A stretch of DNA of 64,000 nucleotides, taken from Obelidium mucronatum (taxonomy: Eukaryota > Chytridiomycota > Chytridiomycetes > Chytridiales > Chytriomycetaceae). Both the position numbers and the translations under genes were made by a program. The notes beneath the pieces were generated by a model. That model saw nothing but the letters and a program-made list of their open reading frames with translations. It was not told the origin of the DNA and searched no databases. The DNA lies in contig JAIVFH010000131.1 in NCBI GenBank assembly GCA_025765595.1, positions 1-64,000 on the forward strand. Reading direction: 5' to 3'. Positions 9,168 to 20,448 of this stretch are shown piece by piece (the first letter of the stretch is position 1; each line of letters begins with the position of its first letter).

Positions 9168-11513
9168 TTAATTTCCATGACAGTCATTGTCAATACCCCC
9201 GACGAGGACCTGCAACGCTACAACTAACGGCAACACTCCACATGTAATAACTTCGAGTCCCCATCCTTCCAACCAGTAACTTGCACCCCCAAACGACTGA
9301 ATGGCGGCCATCGCTTCGCTTTCTCCCACTACAGCAATCAAAACTCCAAATAATCCAATTGGTCCGGCAATACCCAAGCCAACAACTTTCAAAAATTTCA
9401 ACAACACATTTTGGCTTTGCGTTGTGCAAATATACGCAGCAGGGACAATTGGAAGAGCCAGCAAAGCGCTTAATGATGGGTTGAGAGAGCTGACAGTCAG
9501 CAATGTCAAACCAAGAAAACTGTATATTAATGACTTAAGCAGCTTCCAGCAAGATGGGCCCGCGTTTACTTGTTGAGGTGGATGTGATATGATTGTTGTC
9601 ACGATCGGATGCAAAATAAAAGCAGTCACAACTTCAACCACAAATATGGCGATGACAATATTTGAAAGAGCCTATATGATGGGAAACATAAGATTTGAGA
9701 ACTACCGCCGAAGACTTTTGAGCCTACCTGTGTCTTTAAGAATTCCAAATGGCTCCAGGCATAACTGTACCCAGTCCAACAAAGAATATAACACAGTGAA
9801 ATAATCGCTATAGGGACTTGAAGGGGTCTTGGTGATTTAAGAAAAGAAGAAACACCTATTGGGCGAACCAGTAAGTTGGTTTCCTTGTCCACAGTGGATT
9901 CCAGTTGTTTCAGATCTAGAACGAATTCCCCTTCCATATATAAAATAAAAGCCTAAAGTATAGCGGTTAATGCATTCTAGAAGACTTAACATAACCTATA
10001 ATACCTCCAGAATAAGGTTGGCAGAAAGAAGGGCAATTGGGCCAATGTAGAATGCGATGGGTAAGTAATCATACATTGAAGACATGAAGTAGAACCAATA
10101 AGCGTGGTGCAGCCGTTCCAACAAACTGCTATATGATCGAAAAGTGGATTCAACGGTCCTAAATAAATTGAATGTCAGGAATAGAGAAAATCAGTTTAAA
10201 TGGACCGTACAAGCAAACCCGTTGTGCATCAACCCCTCCATAATGATTTCCAGATTTTCGCACGCCAGCAACAGTAACTCCTTCAATTTTGTATTTCGGA
10301 AACAACGCATGGTGTGACATTGGTATCCCAATAGCCTGGATAGTCATATACTCGACCAATCCAACAAGGTTCTCAATAGGTTCCATTGGCAGTCCCAGTC
10401 CCAAACTCCGGACTAATTCGATAAACTTTGTTCCTAATTCGCTGTGGGAGCGGTGTAAACGAATAGGGATTCCAAAAGTTCCAGCGGCAGTAGCAACAAC
10501 CATTGGAATGTCAGCATTGGGCTGTTGGCCGTTTAGTCCTTGCGTATAAACCGAAAGCGAGTCATATGTATTGTGCGGCGAGGATGGAAATTCAAGATTA
10601 AGGGCTTCTTCAATAACCCCACCGTGATAAATAATGGGTGCAGCTGCAACGTCTGGAAGTCAAAATTTAGAACGAAATTACGATTCAAGAATCTTTTCAC
10701 ATAACCGCACCGGGATGGAAAGCTTCGCCTGAGCCGTGGTATGACTCAAGCCAAGCTCGAGTCCCTATCAATCCACCGTCTGAAAATAGGAATATGACGT
10801 CTTTGGACCAATGAGAGAATTCTGTTGGGATCCGTCAAACTCAGCGCATCACAATATTCACCCAAACCTACTCGGAATATATGCAGCCAAAGAAATCAGA
10901 TAATTGAACCCATTGGTGTTGACTGTTTGGATGGTTAGTGGTGAACAATTGTGCAGTCATTAAGGCACCCACAGTCGCCATCCATGCATGTCCAAGGAGC
11001 CGACAAAAGAATTGATTCGGTTCCAGGAGCCCTTGGAGCACGAGCGATCCCATACACATTGTAATACACCTACATCCGGAACAGTTGGAACTTCGCATAT
11101 TTTTCAAAAACACACCTCTGTCTTGTTGTGTCGAGAAATAGCTACTTTTTGAGTAGCAGAATCCAATCCCGCTTCTTTCAATTTCCGTTCGAGAAAGGCG
11201 GCTCTTTTTACAGGATCATTGACATCTAGTGTCACTTGAACCACATCTGCAGGTGAAAAATAAACACTGGCCTGGCCTGTTTGTTGCAGTCATAAGTCTT
11301 CCTCACAAAAAATTAAACAATTTGCTTGCCTGGAAGCATCGCATTCTCGTCGATGTTGTTAGCGTAGCCCTTCTTCTTTAACTCATCAACAACTCCTAAA
11401 CCCAAAACACACAGCGCAATGACTCCCAGTAGATAGAGGACATAGCCGCGTCCTAGAGACGGAGATGATTGCCCGCGAAGCTGTGGTTCTTGTTCGGTGG
11501 ATGCGCTGGGCAT
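9168..11513 (-). CDS. GAA1: GPI transamidase component GAA1 (GPAA1 orthologue)
   Basis: Nine exons can be placed by frame and splice sites: 11513-11330, 11276-11116, 11069-10973, 10922-10872, 10821-10711, 10652-10211, 10158-10005, 9952-9728 and 9671-9168. They sum to 1929 nt, 642 aa. GAA1 is the membrane subunit of the ER complex that attaches GPI anchors. Visible features: one N-terminal membrane span (GYVLYLLGVIALCVLGLG), a lumenal M28-peptidase-like domain with conserved stretches (YNVYGIARAPRA, WSKDVIFLFSDGGLIGTRAWLE, YTQGLNGQQPNAD), SLLERLHHAYWFYF before the first C-terminal span, then about six hydrophobic segments. Intron 1 uses a GC-AG pair (GGCAAGC at 11329), and the other introns are GT-AG of 46-58 nt. 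No frame break is seen, in contrast to the neighbouring enzymes. Several neighbours are predicted GPI-anchored substrates. Confidence 0.93.
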
Positions 11514-12082
11514 CTGTCAAGAGTGCTTTGGAAAGCAGAGATCCCATTCTTGCAATTTATTCGACGTTTGTTATTTACCAAGCTGGAGTTATTTACTTCA
11601 GGACCTCTGTAAGCACAATGCGGATAAAAAGAAAAAAATATTGGAAGCGCTTGTGTAGAATCTGAACGTTTGCTGCGCTCGATCTTCTCTTGATTTCTTA
11701 ACAAGAACAATGAAAGGCTGCGCCAATGTGCAAAAATGAAACCAGAATCCTTTAATCAAGTTAATGCTCAACAGTCAGGCTTTTGGTTCTGGCTGCTTCG
11801 CCCGCACTTCCTTTGACCCACGACGCCTGCTTGTAAAAGAGGTCCTTGCACACCACGGTTGCCCCATGGCAGCGCACGGACTTCCCTGAGAGATGACGTC
11901 TGCTTGCAGTGGGCAAGCTGGCAGCTGTGGTCGCGTGACTCTCTGCCAATGAAATCGGAGCTAAGGGTGCCACCCGTTGAAAATGAGCAAAATTCGTTTT
12001 GTCCTCGTGACGTCCCACATGACGCGACTAATTGCATATAAAGGATCCTTCTTCCCTTTTTGACATCCACAATCTGCCATCT
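11514..12082. promoter_or_regulatory. Divergent promoter region of GAA1 and the chitinase gene
   Basis: About 570 bp separates the ATG of GAA1 (minus) from the ATG of the chitinase (plus). A TATAAA lies at 12037-12042, 41 bp upstream of the chitinase ATG and correctly oriented for it. No comparable box is obvious for GAA1, as expected for a housekeeping gene. No coding sequence is convincing here. Confidence 0.55.
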
Positions 12083-14175
12083 ATGATCCTGTCAGTAGTT
12101 CTCTCCCTTGCTCTCTCTGTCGTTGCTGCTCCAATCCAGGAAAGAGCCGCTGCCAGCAACGTTGTTGGTGCCTACCTGCTTATCAACCCAACCGATGGTC
12201 CTACTAAGTTGGCACAAGTTGTTGCCCAAGCTGCCACTCTCCCAATCAACAGAGTCACACTTTCCTTTGTGCGCCCAGACATGTATTACATCCCTGGAAG
12301 CAACACTCTTGCCACTGTTGGGTTCAACTACGCCCTTACTGGAGATTATGGATTCGCTGAAGTTAAGGCTGCCGTCGCGAAGATCCAAGCGGCTGGAGTG
12401 GAAGTCTTTCTCTCTGTTGGTGGTTGGGATTACAACTGTTGGCCATACACTTACTTGAGATACTCTATCAACCCATATGGTGGGCCAAATGCTGAAGTCA
12501 TCCAGAAATACGGAAACGGTAACATTGACAATTGCAATGCCAGCAACCAGTGGTGTTACGCTTGGTGAGTCTATCTAAGATTCTTAAAAGTACTGTGTCT
12601 GAATTTGTTCTCATCCTAATTTATTTGTTAGTGAGCCACCATCGAATGGAAACACTCCAGACAGTTTCGCCATCTTCCCTGAGCCCGCTTGGTCTTCTGT
12701 GTGGGTGCAAGCCACCAAGGACGTTGAAGCCGCCCGTGCCAAGCAATCTGGTACCATGCCGGCTGTCAAATGGCACCCAGAGATTTACGGAGGTCAAACC
12801 TGGATTGACCCAAAGACTGGAAAGGCAGAAATTGTTGCTGGAAGCCACGCATTTGCTGATGTTAAGCGCGATCCATACCAAGATTTGGTTTACCTTGCCA
12901 AGGATTTGGGGTTGGCTGGTATCGATTTAGACTACGAAGAGTTCTGGCACGCGGATACTTTCAAGACCGGTGACGACAAGTGTGCAGAGCCATGCCGTCT
13001 CGACCAAACTGCTTACAAGTATGCTGCCATTGTTCGTGACTTACAGTTGAGCATTCTGTCCATCTACCCATCCTTGAAGTTGTCTACTGCTGCCGCTGCG
13101 GTCGGTGCCTGGAAAGGAAACTGGTGGGGTGGAAACATGAAGGGTCTTTCTTACTACCAGAACTTGATCATGCCTGAATTGACAAAGTTCATGACTCAAG
13201 GTGCCAACGCTGGTGGTCTCAACGTCATGACTTACGACATCTCCACTGCCGCTGACGAATGCCCAGAACCGGGCATCTGCTCTATTTCCCAGCAAGTTGA
13301 CTACTACATGAACACCTACTTGCAAATGGCCGGAGGAAACCCAGCTGGAATCTACGTCGGTTACGAAATCGGAACCCCAGCCTACCCAGACGTCACCAAG
13401 CAGCCACAACTTATGGCCTAACCTGACCATCTCCGAATTTGCTAAGCTTCAAACCAACACTCAAAACAAATACCCAGGAGGATTCTACTGGGAAATGTTC
13501 AAAGCTCCAGACTCTTCAGCCAACATTGACGTTAACACCGTCTCTCAAAAGTTGTGTAATCAATTGCTTCCAGGTCAAACTAGATGTGCAGGAAGCTTGC
13601 CACCAATTTCTTCTGGATCCGCTACTACTACTACAGCTGGAGCTTCCCAGACTACAGCCGCAACTACTGTTAAGTCCACTTCCGGTGCCACAACAACGAC
13701 TACCACAACCACCACCAAAGCTCCAACTACCACCACCACTGTCGCTAGCAACTGTTACGCTGCTTGGAGTGCTTCGGAAACTTACAACGGAGGTGCTCAA
13801 GTATCTTACAACAACGTGAATTATGTTGCCAACTGGTGGGCGGGACCAAATGATTTGCCAGGTTCTTCTACTGGGGCCTGGAAGTCTGTTGGATCATGCG
13901 GCGCAGGTGCGACTACCACCACCACTACCACTACCACTGTTCCAGCGACGACAACAACCACCACCACTACTACCAAACCAGCTACAAGTACTACTGTGAA
14001 GCCAACAACCAGCACAACCACCACTACCACTACCTCGGCTCCAGCAACTACCGCCACAAACAGCGGAGGTCCAGTCGTCGGTCAACCATGTACCCAGGGC
14101 GTATCCCAATGCTCTGCTGGTACCATGTACTACTGCCAAGGAACCAAATGGATCCTTTGGTATGTTGGTTGTTAG
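12083..14175 (+). CDS. Secreted GH18 chitinase with two C-terminal binding modules; +1 frame break
   Basis: Exons 12083-12564 and 12632-14175 flank a 67-nt intron. The start at 12083 gives a signal peptide (MILSVVLSLALSVVAAP). The catalytic domain has the GH18 signatures VEVFLSVGGWDYN and GIDLDYEEFW (about residues 255-265; the first Asp of DxxDxDxE is Ala, the proton donor Glu is present). Then come a Thr/Ser-rich linker, a CBM5/12-like module (CYAAWSASETYNGG through GAWKSVGSC, about residues 535-583), a second Thr-rich linker, and a small Cys module (GQPCTQGVSQC through WYVGC, about 640-674). At 13416-13422 the frame hits GCC TAA; skipping one T gives NLTISEFAKLQ and the rest of the protein, total 674 aa. 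Role: endochitinase acting on the organism's own or other chitin, outside the cell. The break could be an assembly error or a real lesion. Confidence 0.85.
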
Positions 14176-14875
14176 AAGTAAAATTGATGAACGACACTGT
14201 TTATACTATGAAATAAATATCTTGAAGATAATAATTCTCTTTCATTTAGAGACATTTCTTCTTAAACTCGTCCGTTTTATAAAAAAATAGCTAGAAAACA
14301 TTGACACAAATTTCAATGCCTAATATTATGAATGATTTATTATACTTGTAACTTAGGGGATTGCATGTACTCTGGGATCGACGAACAATCTGGCAACACT
14401 CTTCCTTGCTCATGAACTGGAAAGCCGCTCACTGTTTCCCTTGGCGCAGATATTTTCAAGCTATATTCACCATGTACTGATATATCTATATAAGTGTTAA
14501 TAAAGGGTTTTGATTATTCCCAGTGTTTGATGACTGCGCGACTTAGGCCAATGGAAAGGGGCGAAATCTTCAACCCACCTACACCGCTCAAGCAAACACG
14601 ACACAAAATGAGTGGGATACATTCCGGGGACTCTATGAGGAAAAGGGGGTTGTATCTTTGAACCCACCTATGCCTGAGCTTGCTGGAATCAACTCAGGCT
14701 GTCATTCGGAGCATCTGCGACGAGAAGGGGGTTGTAATTATCGAACCCACCTACGCTCAAGCAGATGTCGGTTCGAATTGCGTGGCCGTGTTGTGCATCT
14801 GTGACGAGATTGTAGTCATTACCTATGTTCGCACCTGTTGTTCGAATCCATCGAATTAACTTGAATGAAAAGAGT
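14176..14875. repeat. Intergenic region with a decayed three-copy minisatellite, unit about 86 bp
   Basis: After the chitinase polyadenylation signal (AATAAA at 14212) no gene is visible. AACCCACCTA recurs at 14572, 14661 and 14744, each followed by a variant of GCTCAAGC. The two later copies are preceded by GGGGGTTGTA, and GCATCTGNGACGAGA recurs at 14711 and 14797. Unit spacing of 83-89 bp indicates an old tandem repeat with point and small indel divergence. Confidence 0.6.
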
Positions 14876-15556
14876 TTACTGAATCCAATGGACTCGATGC
14901 TTCACAACATCTGCACTCAGAGGAGACTTAAATGGAAGAGGAGGTCGACATTCTCCCATAGTACGCGCAGAGGTAGGCGACTTTGGAGAAGTTTTGACTC
15001 TGATGGGCGTTGGAGTCCGTGGTGTCAACAACTGCAGGTTCGAAAGTGGAGGCGGAGAGAGGTAACTTGTCGAAAACACTGACATGTGTGGCAATTTTGG
15101 TGTATTGATGCATTTAAGTGCTGAAAGTGGAGTTCGAGAAATGCGGAGATGACGCTGGACTACTCTTGCCACGGCATCTTCAAGTTCGGTGACGACTGCA
15201 GGTGAATCGTGAGATAGAACCCAAGTATGTTTCTTTGAATTCGATATTTCAAGACATGATGTGCCATCAGTCTGCTGGGGAGTTACAGCGGAGGTCCTTC
15301 CGTCTAGCTGCAGCATTCGGACCGGAGTTGCAGTTGGGCTTGGCCGCAGGCAGTCAAATAGATACAATGCAGACTCTGACGGCGTCCAAATGAGAACAAC
15401 TAAGCCCTCAATTTCTTTTACTTCTATTTGATTTGCAGTGCTTCGAATCCTCATGAACTTTTGGGTTTGAGTGGATGACAGCAACGAGGCAAATGGAATT
15501 GGCGGCGGCGGAAGCTCTGCGGTTGGTGGTGGTGGGATACTGTGGGTGCTAGACAT
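14876..15556 (-). CDS. Hypothetical protein, 226 aa
   Basis: A single frame from ATG at 15556 (MSSTHSIPPPP) to the stop at 14876; an in-frame codon upstream at 15583 is a weaker start. After a proline-rich N-terminus the residues from about 30 to 150 alternate short hydrophobic strands and end with a helix (DSPAVVTELEDAVARVVQRHLR), which is compatible with a PH-like fold, although no diagnostic motif confirms it. The C-terminal part is Ser/Pro/Thr-rich and basic. I do not recognise the family. Confidence 0.5.
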   Translation of the reverse strand: MSSTHSIPPPPTAELPPPPIPFASLLSSTQTQKFMRIRSTANQIEVKEIEGLVVLIWTPSESALYLFDCLRPSPTATPVRMLQLDGRTSAVTPQQTDGTSCLEISNSKKHTWVLSHDSPAVVTELEDAVARVVQRHLRISRTPLSALKCINTPKLPHMSVFSTSYLSPPPLSNLQLLTPRTPTPIRVKTSPKSPTSARTMGECRPPLPFKSPLSADVVKHRVHWIQ

Positions 15557-15624
15557 GATAAAATGCGGGACTCGTTTGTACAAGTTTCAGGCGAAGATTG
15601 AGAGGGTGGCTCACAATTGAGATT

Positions 15625-15954
15625 TCATTTGATTTTGGCTGCCGTCACGTGGGCTTGAGCACGTGAGCTGTCACGTTTATCCTTGAAACCTTTAAAGAAA
15701 AGTTTCTGGTTGCAGAAAGACATCGATGATGAATGGTGAATATAGCTTTTGGATAGCAGACTCTCAGAGAAAATTTTGCAAATGCAATTTGGGAGTCTGA
15801 CCAGTCCATGATATGCAAGGGAAGGGATTCCATTGAGACGATGCAGGTCTCTTCCCGGTGGCCCCTTTTTCGCAATTGACCTTGATCGAAGGTCGCGTAA
15901 ACAGTTGGCTGTTGCGGCGTTTGCGTCTTCTGGTCTGTAAGATTGAATAGACAT
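15625..15954 (-). CDS. Hypothetical small protein or exon, 109 aa
   Basis: A frame of 109 codons starting MSIQSYRPEDANAATANC. The N-terminal 30 residues look protein-like, while the remainder is Lys/Ser/His-rich without a recognisable fold and may run into an intron or untranslated region. It diverges from the LRR gene at 16089 with 134 bp between starts. It may be a first exon rather than a complete gene. Confidence 0.25.
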   Translation of the reverse strand: MSIQSYRPEDANAATANCLRDLRSRSIAKKGPPGRDLHRLNGIPSLAYHGLVRLPNCICKIFSESLLSKSYIHHSSSMSFCNQKLFFKGFKDKRDSSRAQAHVTAAKIK

Positions 15955-16088
15955 TAATTGTCACTAAAACGTTCTTCTATCATATTTGCAACCAAAGCTG
16001 GTTTGGGTAGCCCTCATATTTGATTGCAACCAATCAAAATTGAATTTGCACAAATTACCCACAAATTACCCTCTAAACTTCGTCGCCA

Positions 16089-17031
16089 ATGTCTGCAATT
16101 GCCGATTGTGTTTCGCTTCTGAAGGCATGGCCAGAACTAGCTTCCACATCCGGTGTGACGACCACAAACTGTTGCTCCATCAGTGGTGTATCATGTTCTG
16201 GCAACCGGATCACATACATGTCTCTCAACGGCTACTCCTACTCCACTGCCAATCTCGGAGTCAAAACTGCAATCGGAGGCCTCCAAATCAATCCAGGAAA
16301 CCCAATCCCAACCGCTCTTTTCGAGCTCACAGCGATGGGAACACTTTGGATGGCTGGTGCGGGTCTGACTGGACCTATTCCAACTGGGTTCGCAGCAATG
16401 ACACAGCTTGTACAGTTACATATTGAATCAAACAAGTTGACGGGTGGTTTCCCAGATGATTTGGCGCAAATGAAGAGTTTAATGTTTTTCCATGCGGATG
16501 ATAACTTGTTAAGCGTGCTTCCAACGACAAATTCGATCGCAAACGGAAATGTGTTGCTCAAAACCTGTTTGATTCAAAACAATCGGTTTACTGGAATTGT
16601 TCCTGATGGTTGGCTTGGTGGGAATATGGCTTCATCGTGGGTTGACTTGTGGGGGAACTGTTTGAGCGGAGTTGGACCGGAGTTGAATGCGAGATTGTGT
16701 GCTGTGAATTGCGATTGGTATGATCAGCAGAACGATTGTCCTGGGGTGAATACCAGTTTCCAAAGCAAGTGTTGGGAAGTTAATCCTTCTTGCCGTGCGG
16801 AAATTAAGTTCCCAAAAAGTGGTGGGCCGGTTCAAGTGGTGGCAGGTTGCTCCTGTGGTTTCAACGACTGTTTCTGTTGTTACAACTGTGTCCTCAAGTG
16901 GTATTAATGCAACAACTACGGCTTTTGTTTCTCTCAGCGCCGCTGCTATGGGGACCAAAACATCTGGAAGTATTAAAGCAATGGTGGAATCAACCGTCAA
17001 AATCATGGCTTTGTGTTTCTTGTTGCTGTAA
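16089..17031 (+). CDS. Leucine-rich-repeat surface protein, probably GPI-anchored
   Basis: Exons 16089-16778 and 16846-17031 with a 67-nt intron (GTTAAT donor, GGCAG acceptor); without splicing the frame ends at 16907. The product of 291 aa starts with an LRRNT-like cap (LLKAWPEL, then CCSISGVSC), followed by plant-type repeats such as LTGPIPTGFAAMTQL and LTGGFPDDLAQMKSL, a Cys-rich region, a Ser/Thr/Val-rich stalk and a hydrophobic C-terminus (IMALCFLLL) typical of a GPI signal. A signal peptide is not visible at this ATG, so an upstream exon may be missing. Likely role: cell-surface recognition or wall protein. It lies 30 bp upstream of the F-box/LRR gene. Confidence 0.65.
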
Positions 17032-17061
17032 AGTGTTAAAACACACGAATAGATTTTGTAG

Positions 17062-18159
17062 ATGACAACTGAACCCGAGTCAATCTTTGACCTGCTTTCC
17101 CTCCTCATCAGAGGCCAAAACCAACTTCAATCGGACATCAAACAGATACAGTCAAACCAGGAGTCCTTAAGCGCAGCTGTCGTGACCTTGACAAACCAAA
17201 TCGCATCCCTCCCAAACGAAGCAAGCACATTAGTCACCCTCAACCAGCGCCTCGAATCATACCATTCAAATCTCAACGATGCCATCGCAAGGAGCAACCG
17301 AGACCTCTCCCTTCAAATGCTGAAACTCCAAAACCCAACAACAAAGTTCTACACTCGAATCACACACCTTCCCACGGAAACAGTGCATGAAATCTTTTCA
17401 TGGATCTCTCCGAAACAGGTTGTGCGGTTTCGGAGGTTGAGCCGGGCCTTCAACTCATTCTTGATCTCGAAAGGGTTTGCGAAAATGAATCTGAATCGAT
17501 TCGTTGCAGTTTCCGCAGCAATAGCAACTTCAAAGCAAGAAACAGAGACAACTACCTTAAATCAATTTGATGAGATGCTGTTTTTCTTACCAAAATCGTT
17601 CCAATACTATTACACTGAAGCGTTTCTCTGGCGATTGGAGGGGATCGATTGGTATCGAGGACACGTTGGGAAAGCATTCATCCCAAAAGCCCTATGCTCG
17701 TTGAAATTCTTGAAGCGGTTGAATTTGTCGCAATGCCGATTGAAGGGTGGAATCATCCCGGAGTTATCCCACCTCACATCCTGTGTTGTTTTGAATCTTT
17801 CCTACAACTTTCTATCTGGCCAAATACCCAAAGAAATCTATTCAATGACTCAATTGACGGTATTGTCTCTCAAGTCGAATGAGTTGGTTGGAGCAATATC
17901 GCCTGCGATTGGGAATCTGTGTAACTTGACACAGTTGGATCTATCTGATAATCCTGGGAGCGTGCCGAATGAATTGGGGGTCAAGACGTGTTTGGTTCTC
18001 CCTCGAGAGCTGGGCAAGCTTGTGTTGGTCCAGGAGTTGTTTGTGGCGAATGAAGTCGTTGGGTGGGAGTGTTATTCTGATAAGGCACAAGTGGGGAATC
18101 AGCTGGTGAATCTCGTGAATACGGACATTCACACTATTCCTATTTACTATGACTATTAA
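17062..18159 (+). CDS. F-box protein with plant-type leucine-rich repeats
   Basis: Single exon, 365 aa. Residues about 1-95 form a heptad-rich helical region (IFDLLSLLIRGQNQLQSDIKQIQ). Residues about 101-140 match an F-box (HLPTETVHEIFSWISPKQVVRFRRLSRAF). From about 215 come LRRs of the L-x-G-x-I-P class (LKGGIIPELSHLTS, LSGQIPKEIYSMTQ, LVGAISPAIGNL). F-box proteins recruit substrates to SCF ubiquitin ligases through Skp1. The gene is a paralogue of 57332-58570: the N-terminal coil, the KFYT segment before the F-box and the repeats align in order. The two are 40 kb apart, so both belong to an expanded family. Confidence 0.8.
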   Translation: MTTEPESIFDLLSLLIRGQNQLQSDIKQIQSNQESLSAAVVTLTNQIASLPNEASTLVTLNQRLESYHSNLNDAIARSNRDLSLQMLKLQNPTTKFYTRITHLPTETVHEIFSWISPKQVVRFRRLSRAFNSFLISKGFAKMNLNRFVAVSAAIATSKQETETTTLNQFDEMLFFLPKSFQYYYTEAFLWRLEGIDWYRGHVGKAFIPKALCSLKFLKRLNLSQCRLKGGIIPELSHLTSCVVLNLSYNFLSGQIPKEIYSMTQLTVLSLKSNELVGAISPAIGNLCNLTQLDLSDNPGSVPNELGVKTCLVLPRELGKLVLVQELFVANEVVGWECYSDKAQVGNQLVNLVNTDIHTIPIYYDY

Positions 18160-18229
18160 ATAAATTCGTAGAGATATTATATTTGGTAGATGACGTCAAG
18201 CAGTTTCAAATAAAATCAAAAAAAAAAAT

Positions 18230-20365
18230 ATGAGAGGCGCAAACCTCATTTGGAGCTTGATTCTCCTCACGCTCAGCCTAGCATCTTCAGCCTCTTTAGT
18301 TCTCAGCCGACCAAGTTATTACACCAAATCGAAAGTGCATCACAACCTACCTCCGTCGAGTCTAAGCAAGTTGATTTCATCAAACTCCGACACAGCGACA
18401 TCCAGCAATACTCCGCGAATCGTTGGGACATCTGGTGGTTCTTTGTTCATTGATGAGCTCGGGAGGTCGCGCATTTTTCGGTATCTATATGTCTATCAAG
18501 AAGCATTTGGGGGTCTAACTGGCCCTTTTTTCAGAGGAACCAACGTTGTTTACAAGGCTTTCCCATTCGCGCCAGATATAAGGCCGGATGCTATACCACG
18601 ATATTCTTTCAATCAAGCAGATGTGGATATTCTAAAGAATCATGCGACGACGGTGATCCGTTTAGGTGACAGTCGTGCAAGGCTCTTTTTTGGTTATTAC
18701 TAATAATAGGTTATTTCTAGGTGTAATGTGGCCTGGAGTCGAGCCAGAACGCGGTCAATATAATTTGACATATCTGGAAACGATGAAGTCGATTGTCAAA
18801 ATGTGTGATGACGCTGGAATTTATGTGTTGCTCGATTTCCATCAGTTTTGTGTTTTTCCTGTTACCTTTGATATCCGTGTTTTTTTCTTACTAATACAGT
18901 GTTATTAATCCAGGGATATCTTTTCTGAAAAGTTTTGTGGAGAGGGAGTTCCCATGTTTGCTGCCCAACCACGAGAAGGACGAGTTGAGTAACAAAAGCG
19001 CCGAAATACTATCGCCTATCACGTCGTCAAACTAAAAACAAACGAATTATTTAGTTTGGATTCCCCTTTCCCCTAGAAGTCAAAGCATATCCCGGTCAAC
19101 GACGAGGGAATACCATCGAAAGAGGATTGCGAGAAACACCAATTCCATTTATACCAAGGAACCCAAGCTGTCTCGGAAGCATACCAAAGACTCTATGATA
19201 ACTACTGACGGATTGAGGGATTCCTTTGTCTCGTATTGGAAACTGGTTGCAGAAACGTTCCTGCCCTTCAAGAATATTTTGGGTTATGATTTGATTAATG
19301 AGCCTTGGAATGGCAGTTAAGATCCCTCGAATTCCTTTATTATTTTTTATTTTATTTTTATCCTCTAAAAACAAAATCACAGATGTTTTCAAGGACCCAT
19401 CACTCTCGAATCCACTTGTCGCAAACAAAAAGAACCTCCAGCCATTTTATGATATCCTATCAGAAGGAATCAGATCTGTAGACCCGAACGCGTTGATTCA
19501 TTTCGAGCCTGTCACGACGATTCAAAAAACAGTTGGATTCGATAGGGTTCCTGGAGGTCCCGATTTTGCGTCAAAGTCTGTTTTTAATTTCCATTATTAC
19601 AAGACTGTTCAGAAGCAATATGATATTGATGTGAGTATATAGCCGGAAATCTTTTTTTTTGTAAAGGCTAAAGCCGAACATTTGTTTGTAAATATTAGCA
19701 AACGATCGGATTTCGCGTCCAGCAGGCTGCTGAACTTGGTGCTGGTTCATTTATGGGAGAATTTGAGATGGGCTGGGGTGAAGGTATTGAAGCTTCTTTT
19801 TGGATTGAGTTCGGAATTGTTTTGAATATGAAAAAATAATAGGAAGCAATGTCCCGGATATCAGGGAACATTCTCAAGCCGCTGACCGACACTTTTTGTC
19901 ATATACTGGATGGGAATATACGGACTATATCGCGGTATAGTTTCTGAGCGATTTCACAAACACGTACTTAAAAAATATCTCAGATAACGGGAACAAACAA
20001 TGGAATCCGTGATCCAATTACTGGAGAAGTGCGCCCAGACATGGGCGCAGTATATAGTCGACCATACGCAACCGCGATCGCTGGGCACCCACTTGCCATG
20101 GAATACATTGATGAAACTGGAACTTTTACCCTCACATTCGTGTACAACGGGAACAAGGGTGAAGCAGGCGTGACCATCATTCGAACCAACTTTGGACTGC
20201 ATTATCCAAGATGGACATTCGGTCAACGTTCTTACAGCGAATGGGGGAAAGTTTAAGGCGTTAGTGAATGGGGATGAAGGAGTTGTAAGGATTTTTCCGG
20301 AAGAAAGCGGACAGGAGAGTCCGAGTATTGGGGAGGAAGTGAGTGTGGTTTTGATTCGGGTGTGA
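18230..20365 (+). pseudogene. GH5 endoglycoceramidase-like gene with three single-base frame breaks
   Basis: Nine exons (18230-18480, 18535-18665, 18721-18844, 18914-18983, 19055-19315, 19383-19630, 19699-19783, 19843-19934, 19984-20365) joined by introns of 49-71 nt, all GT-AG. A signal peptide is present (LILLTLSLASSAS). Motifs fit the endoglycoceramidase branch of GH5: GVMWPGVEPERGQYN, LLDFHQD, ILGYDLINEPWNG (acid/base Glu) and GSFMGEFEMGWGEG (nucleophile Glu). Such enzymes cleave glycan from ceramide. Homology continues only if the frame shifts at about 19096 (CCC G GTC), about 19207 (AAC T ACT GAC) and about 20209 (CCA A GAT). Either this is a young pseudogene or the assembly has base-level errors here. 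Confidence 0.75.
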
Positions 20366-20448
20366 AACCAAAAAATAAAAATGAAAACAAGAGAAATGGG
20401 CCGATTGCCAATCATAATCGTAAGTTTTACATATTCAAATACTGCTTT

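Noticed and set aside
10973..11069. Apparent frameshift in GAA1 after SAPW
   Set aside because: An additional 50-nt intron (10972-10923, with a CTAAC branch sequence) restores the homologous frame.
14770..14790. tRNA-like B-box (GGTTCGAATT)
   Set aside because: No matching A-box or cloverleaf could be built around it.
16779..16845. Frameshift in the LRR gene at 16 kb
   Set aside because: A 67-nt GT-AG intron joins the two frames exactly, so no lesion is required.
13400..20210. Genome-wide programmed +1 frameshifting
   Set aside because: The sites in the chitinase and GH5 genes share no slippery motif, and most genes in the window need no shift.
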